Part shown: piece by piece, positions 13,410 through 23,599 of the stretch
Layout: the number at the start of each line of letters is the position of its first letter
Numbering within the stretch: position 1 is the first letter of the stretch
Assembly (NCBI RefSeq): GCF_000281045.1
Contig: NW_008246138.1
Coordinates: 204,923 to 268,922 of the forward strand
Direction: 5' to 3'
DNA: 64,000 nucleotides
Source: Saprolegnia diclina VS20
Taxonomy: Eukaryota > Oomycota > Saprolegniomycetes > Saprolegniales > Saprolegniaceae
The notes under the pieces: model-generated
The model's input: the letters and a program-made list of their open reading frames with translations, nothing else
Told to the model about the DNA's origin: nothing
Database searches by the model: none
Translations under genes and position numbers: made by a program

Positions 13410-14942
13410 ATGCTCCGCCACTTGTCGCTCTCGGCGTACGTCTGGACGTTCGGCGCGTACCTCGTCGTCTGGATCGCCTTGAGCATCTCGATCCTGCACA
13501 TGCTCGAAGTTGACTACAGCAGCACCTTCTTCGCGCCCAAGACGCCGGCGCCCAGGGCGCGTGCCTACCACGAGCGCCGCAACATCTCGGTCGACGACGC
13601 GTTCCTCGAGCTCTACAACTTTAGCAGCTGCTACCGCCAAGTCGACTATGGCATCGTCGACGCGATCCAAGCCAAGGAGCTTTGCAGCCGCGACGACGAC
13701 AGCACGTCCATTACGCACTTACCAGGCGACGGGCTCTGGACCGATGGCTCCGTATGGCGCAACTTTGGCCTCGACATGCGTGGTGCTACTGCCATGGCGC
13801 TGATCAAGAACCCGATCGAGGATGACGACGGGTACGACCCACGCTACAAGGCGCAGCCCAACCGCGTCCTGTGCGGTCAGTGTGCGCTTCAGGATCCGAC
13901 CGCACTGTCCTCGCTCCTCGCCCACGTCTTTCCGCAGCATGCAAACGAGTCGACGCCCGAGTGGCGCTGCAACCAGCGCGAACGCGTCGTCTACGACACG
14001 GAAATCAAGGAGCGCGCGATCATCGTTGCGCGCAAGGACGCCACGAACCCGTACTACCTTCTCTCGGCAGCCATCAACGCCTGGGTCGTCGCGACACACC
14101 AACTGCAGTGGTCGCCATCGACGACGCGCGTCGTCTTCCTCGATGATGCTGGGCGCATGGAGTACGACAGCATCTTTCAGAAACTGCTAAGTCCGGCCCA
14201 CGACGTTATCTACGGCACAGACCTCGTCGGGAAGCGCGTCGGCTTTCCCAACGACGCGCTCTTCGTACCCTTTGAGCACTTTGGTCCACTCACGCAGCAT
14301 CTCGACGACGAGCAGCCGTGCTTTGAGAGCTACCTCCTCCAAGACTTTCGCGATGCTGCCTTTGACGCGTTCAAGGTGCCCCGGGTCACGCACAGCCCCG
14401 TGCACGACGCGACGCGGGCTTGTGTTGTGACGATCGTGTCGCGGCGCCCCGTGCGCGGCCGCAACGTCAACCGCATGTGGGCCAACGAGGACGACGTACT
14501 GCGGGCGATGCAGGACAAGTACGGGCGCCACTGTCGGTTCCAGGCCGTGGATTTTGCCACCAAGTCGATGGCCGACCAGATCGCACTCATCGCCGATAGC
14601 CGCGTCATCATCGGGATGCACGGCGCGGGCCTCTCGAACGTGCTCTTTGCGGCCGCGCACGCGTACGTGATTGAGATTTTCCCGCTTTTGACCGAGAAGT
14701 TTGGGTACCGGAATCTGTGCCAGTACCTCGGCCTCGAGTACATTGCGGTGCGCGACGGCATCGACACGATCTGGCCGACGCAGCACAAGACGATCGCGCT
14801 GGACGAGTGGTTCCGGACGTTCGACTTGGTCATGGACGTCGTGCTGCGCGCGCAGGCCAAGACTGCATACGAGCAGCGCAAGGCGATTCAGCGCAAGATC
14901 CACCGCAGGCATATCCTCGACGACGAATTTCCCGACGTCTAA
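13410..14942 (+). CDS. GT61-type (DUF563) glycosyltransferase, single-pass type II membrane protein
   Basis: A single intronless frame of 510 residues. Residues about 8-30 form one hydrophobic segment behind a short N-terminus, giving a type II Golgi anchor. The C-terminal half carries the GT61/DUF563 signature: a strand with VTIVSRRPVRGRNVNR, then the block VIIGMHGAGLSNVLFAA followed by VIEIFP, which in this family forms the nucleotide-sugar site. The family includes plant xylosyl/arabinosyl transferases and animal EOGT. A lumenal role in protein or cell-wall glycosylation is inferred; the donor sugar cannot be read. Start chosen at the first ATG, directly before the membrane segment. Confidence 0.85.
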   Translation: MLRHLSLSAYVWTFGAYLVVWIALSISILHMLEVDYSSTFFAPKTPAPRARAYHERRNISVDDAFLELYNFSSCYRQVDYGIVDAIQAKELCSRDDDSTSITHLPGDGLWTDGSVWRNFGLDMRGATAMALIKNPIEDDDGYDPRYKAQPNRVLCGQCALQDPTALSSLLAHVFPQHANESTPEWRCNQRERVVYDTEIKERAIIVARKDATNPYYLLSAAINAWVVATHQLQWSPSTTRVVFLDDAGRMEYDSIFQKLLSPAHDVIYGTDLVGKRVGFPNDALFVPFEHFGPLTQHLDDEQPCFESYLLQDFRDAAFDAFKVPRVTHSPVHDATRACVVTIVSRRPVRGRNVNRMWANEDDVLRAMQDKYGRHCRFQAVDFATKSMADQIALIADSRVIIGMHGAGLSNVLFAAAHAYVIEIFPLLTEKFGYRNLCQYLGLEYIAVRDGIDTIWPTQHKTIALDEWFRTFDLVMDVVLRAQAKTAYEQRKAIQRKIHRRHILDDEFPDV

Positions 14943-15588
14943 TAAGATCTGGAGCATAAGCTCCTATTGGGTGTCGACACTCAGCTGCCAACGATCGACT
15001 GCAGACGACGCCTGTGACGGAGACGCCGGGTAGTTTTCCGTTAGCTACGGGGGCGGTGTTACTGCCACTGCGCCCACGAGAGGGAGCGACGAGGGACGAG
15101 GCAGCAGTGCGAGTCAGCGTCGTTCTCGTTGTCACTGTCGCCGGTCGGAGATTGTTGCGGCTGTCGTACTTCTGCTGACTCGTGGTACGTACGGTGCACG
15201 AGTGGACCGCAACATCGGCACTCAACAAGTACCCACGCGCCTGTCCGTCGAGAGGCAAGGAAAAGGAGCTGCGAGTGGCCAGCGTCCAAGCTACTCTGGT
15301 TGAAGTATACAGAGAGTGGCCACCACCCAACGCGGCACGAGGACGGACGTCCATCGATGGTCGCACGTAGGAGACCCAAGGTGGACAATGACGCAGCTCC
15401 GTACGCGAGTTAGTAGCAAGGGAATTTGCTGTTTTGTTGCCTTGGTTAGTATCCACACCACGATGTGCCCCACCCATTGGCGCGCCTGGGAGAGATATTG
15501 AAATGCGATTGGCCAAAATACCGCATGCTTTTCAAAGACGAGCCAATGAGCGCGTGGTTGCCTGGTTGGCAGCACTTGCGCTTCGACG
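14943..15588. other. intergenic, no gene seen
   Basis: 646 bp between two plus-strand genes. Short frames on both strands lack recognisable domains and are not supported. The last 100 bp before the adenylate kinase start is probably its promoter and 5' UTR. Confidence 0.4.
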
Positions 15589-16261
15589 ATGGCCCGCCGC
15601 CTGCCCAACATCCTCGTCACGGGGACCCCTGGCACGGGGAAGACGACGATGAGCCAAATGCTCGCGGTGCGCTACGCCCTGAGCTATTATTTGTATAAGC
15701 TAATGCCTGCTCGAGTAGGAGAAGATGCAGTTCCGCAACATCAACGTTGGCGACCTCGTGCGACTCGGATCCAAGCGGACTGCACATGGCTCACGCGCGG
15801 TGTAGGTCAAGCAGCACAGCCTCCACTCGGGCCGCGACGAAGACTTCGACTGCTTCGTCCTTGACGAGGACAAGGTCGTCGACGAGATGGACGATGTCAT
15901 GAGCTCGGGTGACGGCGGCGTGATTGTGGACTTTCACACGTGCGACTTTTTCCCCGAGCGCTGGTTCGACCTCGTACGTCGTTGCGCGATCGACTCGAAA
16001 TGAGTTATAAGTGCATAGGTCGTTGTGCTGCGCTCGGACAACACGACGCTCTTTGACCGGCTCGTCGCCCGCGGCTACTCGGAGAAAAAGGTCCAGGAGA
16101 ACGTCGAGTGCGAGATCATGCAGGTCGTGCTCGAGGAAGCGCAGAGCAGCTACGAGCCCGAGATTGTGCAGGAGCTCTCGTCCGTCTCGATCGAAGACAT
16201 GGAGTCCAACGTCGCCCGCGTCATGGCTTGGGCCCAGCACTGGATCGAAAACAACCAATAA
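15589..16261 (+). CDS. AK6: adenylate kinase isoenzyme 6 / Fap7 (nuclear NMP kinase, ribosome maturation)
   Basis: Four exons give about 170 residues, normal for the AK6/hCINAP/Fap7 family. The P-loop GTPGTGKTT is at residues 11-19. Further family blocks follow in order: NVGDL, the ILDEDKVVDE-like acidic motif (FVLDEDKVVDEM), VDFHTCDFFPERWFDL, the LID arginines in ARGYSEKKVQENVECEI, and the EEAQSSYEPEIV tail. Three GT..AG introns (about 15668-15720, 15762-15808, 15976-16019) all keep these blocks in frame. The enzyme transfers phosphate between ATP and AMP/dAMP and, with Rps14, acts in late 40S subunit processing. It ends 38 bp from the convergent neighbour. Confidence 0.93.
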
Positions 16262-16299
16262 AGATCTTCTTCTACTGTACAGCAATCTCGTCGACAGCA

Positions 16300-17411
16300 T
16301 CACGGATACACGTGCAGCTTCTCGAGCTGCGTGACCATGTCAAAGCCCCCTGAACGCACGCGCCGCGCGTCGCGGACCATGCGCAACCGTGCCTTGTCGT
16401 CCAGCGGCTCCTCGAAGCGCACCGACTTGGCGCGTCCGCGTAGCTCCTCGACGACCGGCGTCGGCTCGTCCACAAACCCTGCGCCATAGTATCGTATTCT
16501 CGTTTGTGCAAGCACGAGATACCCGTCGTGGCCTTGTACGCATTCAGACTCTCTCGCAGCCGTCGGCTCTCGGCCATGCGCTTCCGCGTTGCTTTGCCCG
16601 ACTTGTCAATGTCGGCGAGGTCGACCTAAAGCCACGCGATGGCCAAACTCGCGGTGTCAAGGTACGCGTACGGTTTCGACGTGCACGGCGCGCTTGATGC
16701 CGCCTTTGATGAGCTCCTCGTGGAAGATCTTGTCTGTCGTGAAGGAGCTGTCGAGGGGCAGCTTGAAGGCCATGTCGTACTGGAACGAGTATGATGCAAG
16801 TGTATATACCACCGGCTGTGTACCTTTTCCATGAGGACCTGGTTCTCTGTCTGCTGAGGCAGCGAAAAGTGAAAGACCGCGTCGGTCCAGCGCTCCAGCT
16901 GTGGCTGACGGCTGCCCGCGGTGGCCGGCCGGAACCGTTCGCGCGTGATTTTGCCCGACACCTGAGTCTTCTTCCCGCGCCTTTCCGTGACCTCGGCGAG
17001 CTACTCTCACGCACGTTGGCTACAACCGCACGACGCGCAATATTCACTAGTAGCTAGCGCACGTACCGTGATGCACCGCGTCGCTGGCGCACTGGCCACG
17101 TCCCGCTTCGGTCGCGCCGGCGGGCTCTCGACATAGCCAGGCTCATTCTTCCACCACGCACTTGCCGGGAGCGGTGCCACGACAGTCTCGGGTGCCAACG
17201 CAGCGCTCGCCTCGACCTGCGCAGCTCGGCGCTCGTCCAGAAGCGCGGACCGCGTCCGCCGCTTGGCCGGCGTCCCACTCTCGACAGCCGTCGCTCGTGG
17301 TGATCGACTGTCTCTGTCGCCCCGACGTGGGTGCATGAGCCCCGACAGGACGTATTTGTGTCCGCGCGCGACCGCGGGGGTCCTTTTCTTGTGCGCTAGC
17401 GTCGCGGCCAT
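16300..17411 (-). CDS. hypothetical protein, five exons, no known domain
   Basis: ATG at 17411 (MAATLAHKKRTP). The product of about 330 residues begins with a basic, low-complexity region (Arg/Ala/Ser-rich, residues 1-120). A better folded-looking middle follows (GKITRERFRPATAG, WTDAVFHFSLPQQ, a segment starting YDMAFKLPLDSSF), then an Arg-rich helix (KATRKRMAESRRLRES) and a short C-terminal domain containing KSVRFEEPLDDKARLRMVRD. Four introns of about 45-55 nt (near 17068-17010, 16832-16788, 16680-16627 and 16530-16488) restore the frame each time. I do not recognise it. The middle block and even intron spacing argue for a real gene; the function is unknown. Confidence 0.6.
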
Positions 17412-18625
17412 TGCGCGGTTCTCTTCCCACCGCGCGTCCTGCAGCTCTCGCCGCGTCGCGTGCGCTGGCTACACAGAGCGCCATCGTCGACAGCACCACC
17501 CAGGAAGCGACGTACGGTGTGCGCCCACGCCTCCGGGCCCATGGGCGCGATAGGAGGCGGCCGCGTCATGACCTCGTTTCGCAGCTGAAAATAGCTTCAA
17601 GGCAGTCCGTGATTGGTATATCCAGTGCCATTACACCCCCTGCAAGGCGCGGCAACCTCGGACGCACCGTGTTGTTTAGTATGGTTGACGGCGTATGTGC
17701 GCCCGCAAGAAGAGAGTGCCACACCGTGTTTACGTCGCGACGCTGGCTCGTTACGCAAGAAGGTCTATCGTAAAGCCGGCTACTCTTGGTGTCTCTCGCA
17801 GAGACGGATGCTGGGTGCTTACGACCGATCGCCGACAATGCACTTTGAGTTTGCCCATTGCTTTCGGATGTCGAGGCGCGTCGTCCGTTGTGCCGTGTGG
17901 TAATAGCTACTCGCGATCAACCACAGCAGGTACCGGCATGCGTATCCAGCGGTGATTTCTTTCTTTTTGTAACACATCGGTGGTGGCCTCTCGTTCAACA
18001 TCTCGGGCGCGTGTGGGAGCTATGTGCGTGGTACTCGAAAACTCAGAACCAAGCGGCAGCTGCCTTTCCGCAGCAGCTGCTTTGCGCTTTGGAGCTTACC
18101 CCGAGGGTAAAAACGAGACGCCGGCTCTCTACCTACATTTTCACACATTGCGAGAGATGCACGATGCTTCTTCATCGTCGTCCGCGGGCAAGCGACAGCA
18201 ATGACGGAGCATGGTGTCGACCACGATCACCGCCGCCCGTCCTACCTTATACATGTAAAAGCACTCGAGTTCACAAGCCTTTGACGAAGAAGACAAAGAA
18301 GAAGAAGACGGCGACCTTGCAGAGGCGATCGAATTCGAACGATGACGGCGACGAAGCCGCCATACGCCCGCCATCTGGCAGCTTCGCCACGTCATGGCCG
18401 CCACCCAGCGTGTACATTGTGGGGTTTCTATTTGCGGCCTTTCTGGCGTCCGGGCGCGCCACGTGGCGGGCTGGGTGTTAACCCCATCGGTGGCTACTAC
18501 GAACCATCTGCCCAAGTGTTGACAAGAAGCCATGTGGCACTGGGCACAGTGGTCGTATTGTGCGCCCACAAGGCGCTACCCAGCGGTCATTTTCCATTTC
18601 CACCCGCCACCCACATACCCTCAAG
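17412..18625. other. long intergenic region
   Basis: 1.2 kb with no supported gene. It includes a purine-rich GAA/GAC run near 18282-18315 and several low-complexity patches. A plus-strand frame of about 200 codons (17858-18481) was judged non-coding. The 3' part is the presumed promoter of the Cys/His protein at 18626. Confidence 0.4.
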
Positions 18626-19090
18626 ATGGTCGCCAAACCGAGCGACGAGCCGCACCACGACGGCGGCAAGTGCCGCTACAAGACGGGCAAGTGCCTCAAC
18701 GACCGTTCGTACAAGCGCAACGGGCAGTTCCACCAGCTCTGCAACTTTCACCGCGAAAAGGCCAACCGCATCCAGCGCAAGTTTGACCGCCAAAAGCGCA
18801 TCGTGGCCAAGTCGGCCAAGTCGACCGACAAGAAGACGCTCGGCGAATTGAGCCCGATGACGCACCGCAGCAGCGACGACTTCCTCTCGGACACCGACTC
18901 GTGTGGCCGCCCGTCCACCGACAGCTCGTGCAGTGAAAGCTTCTTCAGCGTCGACGATCTCTGCTGGCAAGAGACCATCAAGATCGAACACACTCTCTGC
19001 GCCGAGCCCGTGCCCGTGCACTCGCCCGAGGCGCACCGTGGCCGCCTCTCGTTCGACGAGCTCGACTTTCTCTGCTCGGCGATCCTCTAA
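18626..19090 (+). CDS. small Cys/His-motif protein (short putative zinc-binding domain), acidic tail
   Basis: A 155-residue intronless protein. Residues about 15-60 form a dense conserved-looking block: C-R-Y-K-T-G-K-C, then NDRSYKRNGQFHQLCNFH, then a basic helix KANRIQRKFDRQKR. Two Cys, a His-x3-C-x2-H pair and the following helix suggest a compact metal-binding fold linked to a nuclear-localisation or DNA-binding helix. The rest is Ser/Asp-rich and acidic, as in activation domains, ending in SFDELDFLCSAIL. I recall similar short blocks in other oomycete and stramenopile proteins but know no characterised member. A regulatory nuclear role is an inference. Confidence 0.7.
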   Translation: MVAKPSDEPHHDGGKCRYKTGKCLNDRSYKRNGQFHQLCNFHREKANRIQRKFDRQKRIVAKSAKSTDKKTLGELSPMTHRSSDDFLSDTDSCGRPSTDSSCSESFFSVDDLCWQETIKIEHTLCAEPVPVHSPEAHRGRLSFDELDFLCSAIL

Positions 19091-19436
19091 CGTCGCTCCG
19101 CACCACGTATTTACATCTACCACACCTCAATCGGAGAAGTGTACCCGTCCTTGTCGTCCACCCGTCGCCGTCCTTGGTCTATATGTCTAACTGCTATTAT
19201 CCATGTCTCGTCCATTGTGCTCTTCCAACGACCTCTCTTGCTGTCATGCGCACCCACTCTCCGTGACCTCGGATGGGTGGCAGGAGCTTTCTCGCCCGAG
19301 CGGGATGGGCACGAAGCACTGCTACTGCTGTGCCAGACACGCGTATGTGTACCAATGCACGGTGCGAACGTGAGTCATCGTTGCTACTACTCTGCGTAAA
19401 TATTCATCTTTTTAGTTGAGCAATATAAAATGCTAG
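19091..19436. other. convergent intergenic region
   Basis: 346 bp between two convergent genes; no coding frame of note. AT-rich near 19390-19430 (AATATTCATC..., AATATAAAA), consistent with shared 3' ends. Confidence 0.4.
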
Positions 19437-20582
19437 CTAGCGTTGGAACTCATCGACCGCGGCCAAGGCGAGCAAGACGCCGAGGACGACAATCGAAAAG
19501 TCCCGGAACGACTGGCGCCACGACGGCGCAACGCGCGGCCGAACGGCAATCTTGGTGTTGGATGTCTGCGCCTTTAGCTGCTGCAGCGCCCGCTGTTTGC
19601 GCTGCCAGTTCGTTGGCGACCCATTGCGGTGCGCCTTCAGCTTGGAAAACGAATTGTACTTGGTCGCAAGTTCCTTGAGCGGGCTCTTCTTGCGCGGGCT
19701 GTCGGCCGCCATCGCCGGCAGCTCGCACTGAAGCACGTTGAACACAAAGCGCTTGGTCGCGAGCGGTCCGTGGCGCGCCGCCTTCTTGAGCGGACTCGAC
19801 GGCTCCATGGGCATCGCCTCTTTGAAGGCTGCGAACGCGCGCCGCTTCTGCGCCATCGAGCGAGCGTACGCGTGCACCTTACTGAACGCTTCGTCGTCTT
19901 CATCGTCGTCGTCGACGTTATCGGTCGAGTCCGAGTGCTGCTCGTTGTGCAATCGGATGAGCCGGCGCAGGTGGCTCGCGACGTCCTCCGGCGCGGGGGT
20001 CGAGAGCGTCTCAATGTAGTCAAAGCCGACGCCGGTCTTGGCGAGCGGCGACGCCGGCCGCACAAGCAGCTCTGTCAGTGACGGCGACGAGCATTTCGCT
20101 TTCGGTGCGCGCCATACGTAGTCGCTCGTCGAGTCGGCGCAGGACTCGGCGTAGTCAAAGGTTGGGTCGGTCTCGTCCAGGTCCACGATCTCGTTGACGC
20201 ACGCCAGAATAAAGTCGCGGCAGTGGTGGACGTTAAAGCTTTTTTTCACCCGCCCGCTGCTCGACGCAACCGGCTTGCGGCCCTCGGCCTCGTTGAGCTG
20301 CGCGAGGAACGCGCGCCGCATCGTGTCTTGCTCGAGCGGCTGCGACGCGACCGCGTCGACCACGGACGCGACGAAGTCGACCATCGAGTCGTCGCGCTCG
20401 AGCAGTGCAACCACCTGGCGCAAAAGCTTGGTGCGCAGTTGGTCGGCGCTCAGCGGATCCTCGCTCGACACTTGGCCGATCGGTTGCGCGTCCATGAGCC
20501 CAAACTTGGCGCGCATCGCCTTCTTGAGCGGACTCCGCGGCGCGCTGCTCTGCACTTTGCTGGACGACCGAATGGACGTCAT
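19437..20582 (-). CDS. tail-anchored protein with repeated SPLKK (CDK-type) sites, unknown function
   Basis: One intronless frame; the first ATG is at 20582 (MTSIRSSSKVQSS), giving about 381 residues. The chain has at least four SP(L/R)KK-type sites (APRSPLKKAMRAKF, SSPLKKAARHG, DSPRKKSPLKEL), which are full cyclin-dependent kinase consensus sites. A helical stretch lies at about 40-110, an acidic run (DNVDDDDEDDE) sits mid-protein, and the last 25 residues hold a hydrophobic helix (FSIVVLGVLLALAAV) followed by only a few residues. That is the layout of a tail-anchored ER, nuclear envelope or mitochondrial membrane protein. No catalytic domain is visible. Cell-cycle control is inferred from the sites alone. 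Confidence 0.7.
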   Translation of the reverse strand: MTSIRSSSKVQSSAPRSPLKKAMRAKFGLMDAQPIGQVSSEDPLSADQLRTKLLRQVVALLERDDSMVDFVASVVDAVASQPLEQDTMRRAFLAQLNEAEGRKPVASSSGRVKKSFNVHHCRDFILACVNEIVDLDETDPTFDYAESCADSTSDYVWRAPKAKCSSPSLTELLVRPASPLAKTGVGFDYIETLSTPAPEDVASHLRRLIRLHNEQHSDSTDNVDDDDEDDEAFSKVHAYARSMAQKRRAFAAFKEAMPMEPSSPLKKAARHGPLATKRFVFNVLQCELPAMAADSPRKKSPLKELATKYNSFSKLKAHRNGSPTNWQRKQRALQQLKAQTSNTKIAVRPRVAPSWRQSFRDFSIVVLGVLLALAAVDEFQR

Positions 20583-20956
20583 CGTGGAAATCGGATAATG
20601 CTGTCTCCACAATACCGTTCCCGTCCTCGAGCAACGCTCGTCCTAACGGCGGCGGGTTGCCGCCATCGCGGCCGTTGACAACCATGGTGCACCCAACATG
20701 TGGAACGCGTGACAAAAAAGGGTACAGCGAGCAAGCACTGCTTGCCCCAGCTGAAGAATGGCTTCGAATGAGCTTACGTAGTAATATTACCTCCAGCAAG
20801 CCACTCGAACGATGTGTGTCGGTAGCCGTAGACGAGGATCGGTTTGTGCAACTCGCGCGTCCGAATATCCATCGCCAACTCTCTGGGATATCAGAACGTA
20901 GTTTTTGTCCTTTTTTTGTCCCGTCGTAAAAATATCTGCGCAATCAGATCGCGAGG
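20583..20956. other. divergent intergenic region
   Basis: 374 bp separating divergent genes, so it should hold both promoters. No gene or clear motif was found. Confidence 0.4.
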
Positions 20957-21861
20957 ATGGTCGAGGGCACAGGTCTCGAGAGCAACCTCGCGGCCATCGG
21001 CGGCGGCGGATGCTCGACGCTGGACCTCATGAAGCGGCTCGAGAAGCCGTCGGTGCCACTGCAAGTGCTCTCGGAGATGGAGCACATCCTCCACAGCGAT
21101 AAGCTCCACCGGCAGCTGCAGCGCGTACGTTGGACGACGCGCGGAAGGTACCCACCTTCGTTCTTCATAGGCGCGGCGCGGCGACGCGCTGATTGCAGAC
21201 ATCACCAAGCTCGGTGACGTCGAGGAGGCTCGTAAGAAGCTTCGCCCGGTCTTCGTACCCGACAAGCCCCAAGTCGTACGTAGCTTCCGAGACTTCAACC
21301 TGCAACGAAAAACGACCCGTGCATGCGTAGCGCACACTACGGGCAAGTCGGCTTCTGGGGCCAGAGAACAACAAGAAGATCATTACGTCGCTCGTGCGCC
21401 CTCTGCCGTCAACGCGCGGCCCCCCGTCTGACGCCACGCTCGCGCCGATGAGCTTCCCGCCAAGCGCGTCGGCGCCGGTGCTGCCCACGGTGCAGTTGAC
21501 GGCAGCAGAGAAGGAGCTCGCGGCGCTCAAGGGCACGCGGATAGCGCTCGAGCACGATTTGCTGCACGTGACCAAACAGCTGTACCACAAGTACGAAAAG
21601 CAGGTGTTTCCGGGCGCGCACAGCAAGGGCGCCACGTACCAGTCGCTGAGCAAGCGCTGGGCCGCGCCGACGCTCTCGGACAGCGACAAGTACGCTGCGT
21701 ACATGGACGGCCGGTACGCGACGCGCAACGACCTCGAGTTTTACAAGAAGGCACCGCCGCCCAAAGACGAGTCCAACAGCTTCCACCGCAAGCACAAGCA
21801 GCACACCAAGTACGGCGACTCGCTCGCCTTTGCCAAGCACAGTCTGCGTGGCACGTTCTAG
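20957..21861 (+). CDS. hypothetical basic protein, three exons
   Basis: ATG at 20957 (MVEGTGLESNLAAIGGGG). Exon 1 encodes a helical stretch (LDLMKRLEKPSVPLQVLSEM). A short intron (about 21127-21170) leads to GDALIADITKLGDVEEARKKLRP, and a second (about 21277-21334) leads to the last exon. That exon has a Pro-rich segment, a helix (LTAAEKELAALKGTRIALEHD), and a Lys/Tyr-rich C-terminus (KYAAYMDGRYATRNDLEFYK, then HRKHKQHTKYGDS). Total about 265 residues. No family recognised. It ends 61 bp from the convergent SPO16-like gene. Confidence 0.6.
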
Positions 21862-21922
21862 CACGTGTCGGAACAAAGAATTCTTGATCGGCTACCACCT
21901 GTTGCGATATAACGGGGTGGTA

Positions 21923-23302
21923 TTAGCGGTAAAAGGCGCCGATCCTATCGTTCTCGAGAAGCGACTTGACGCGAAAGTCGGCCTTGGAGTGCGTGGGCAC
22001 GGCCGGGGAGAAGGACACATGCTCGGCAAAGCGGGGCGACAGCATGCGCGCGACGTTCATCGCTTCGATGGACGACGGCTGGTTCAAGATGAGTAGTTCG
22101 ACCCCGTCGTCCTACACATGTCGTAGTACGTTAGTGTGGGAGACGACATCGAACGGGTACGAGGGTCTTGAGAGCGAGCTGGCGCCGCGCCTGGATTCGC
22201 TGCGCAGCGACTTTAGCACCCTGCGCCATCATCTAGCAGTTTTAAGGTTAGAGCTGAGAGTGCAGAGCAAGCGCCCACCTCGTGCGCGCGTTGCCGCTTG
22301 CTCTCTTCGTCCGCACGCTCTTGCTTCTTGAGGACCATTTCCTGCACAATGCGCAGCTTGATGCGCTGTTGGCATTTGGCTTGCTACAACGATGAGCCGG
22401 AATGATCAGTCGTACTGCATCAGGGTGGCGACATACCGGGCTAGCGGCCAGCTAAGGTGGTGTCAGTCGTCAGTCGCCAAGAAGGGCCTTTTACCTCGGA
22501 CGGCGTCGCGGCAACCGACTTGCGCGGCGACGGGCGCGATGGACTCTCGCTCATGGAAAGCCGCGGCTGTAGTTATAGTCAACGAGTATATTTGGCGCTG
22601 CGTTACGCTTATCGATCGGGCTGGAAAAAGTCGGCGACGAGCTCGGCGCTGACCTTGTCGAGCACCGTGCGGCGGAGGAGGTCCTTGGCCGACGCTTGCA
22701 TCACGTTGGCAATCGATCCTAATCCCTCGTTGCATCGCTTTGCATGCCATTCATGAACGCACCAAAGATGTCGAGGAGCATGTCGCAGTCGTCGTCCGAG
22801 AGGAAATGCAAATTGGCCGCGAGGATGCCCCGCTCGTGCTCCTTGGAGAGCTGCTGGTCGCTCAACTAGAGGCCACCATCATGTGGATGCAACCTCAAGG
22901 TCCGATCACTTTGTCAAAGAAGGTTCGCGCGCGTGCTGCAGCCGCATATTGATGCTTTTCCCGAATGTTGAGGATCGCTCGGAACGCCGAGTCGATCGAG
23001 GATGCAGGGAAGATGCAAAGCTTTGCGGGGGGCCGTGGCGCCATGAGGAGCGTCTGGACCTGCCGGTGGAGCCGCGGAGGCATCGTCGCGGGGAAGAGCT
23101 GGATCGCATACACCAGCGGAAAGGTGGCCGTGGCCGTCGCAACCGTAGCTTCGATCTCTTCGATCGTATCTCGCGCTGTGAGCAGGAGGAAGGGGATCGC
23201 GGGGGCGACGCCCGGCCGCGCGCAGAGCAGCACGTCGACGGGGCTCGTCGCCATGGTCTGACAGCGGAAGTCATCGCGGGCCTTGAAGAGGTCGAGGAGC
23301 AT
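21923..23302 (-). CDS. candidate SPO16/PTD-like, ERCC1-type meiotic protein
   Basis: Multi-exon minus-strand gene. The N-terminal exon (to about 22930) encodes an alternating strand/helix domain with hydrophobic strands VDVLLCARPGV, IPFLLLTARDTIEEIEATV, FPLVYAIQLFPATM and AKLCIFPASSIDSAF. This is the order of an XPF/ERCC1-type nuclease-like fold without the ERKxxxD catalytic motif. After an intron comes a helical segment (FLSDDDCDMLLDIFG, spliced to SIANVMQASAKDLLRR, then KVSAELVADFF), which reads like the FGS...ASxxDL helix-hairpin-helix of ERCC1-family proteins. SPO16/C1orf146/PTD have this fold and partner with ZIP2/SHOC1 in meiotic crossovers. Further exons give a Ser/Pro linker, a basic coiled helix and a C-terminal block. 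The start is uncertain: 23302 is the first in-frame ATG, but an upstream exon is possible. The C-terminal exons could belong to a separate gene. Confidence 0.45.
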
Positions 23303-23599
23303 CCCGGTCTTGACGCTGGTCTTAGCGAGGAGCACCTGCACTACACAGCAGGAGGTCCATCGTCATGCGCTTCCTCCTTCGCCTCATGGAGCATCCTCTT
23401 CCTACTTGATCACCGAGAAGAAACGCAATGAAGCTTCGCGTCCGCGGATACGTCGTTCCGCGATGACATTGGCCAAAAGAGGCCGTATTTTGTGGAATAA
23501 ATGCGTATGATTAGTCACGACGTTTGATTTTTATGGGTTTCGACCAATCGTATCGCGGCCGCATGGACACTACAACTTTTTAGCACCATTTATTTTGCC

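Noticed and set aside
17858-18481. 207-codon plus-strand frame in the 17.4-18.6 kb gap
   Set aside because: No domain, odd composition, no splice partner; probably chance.
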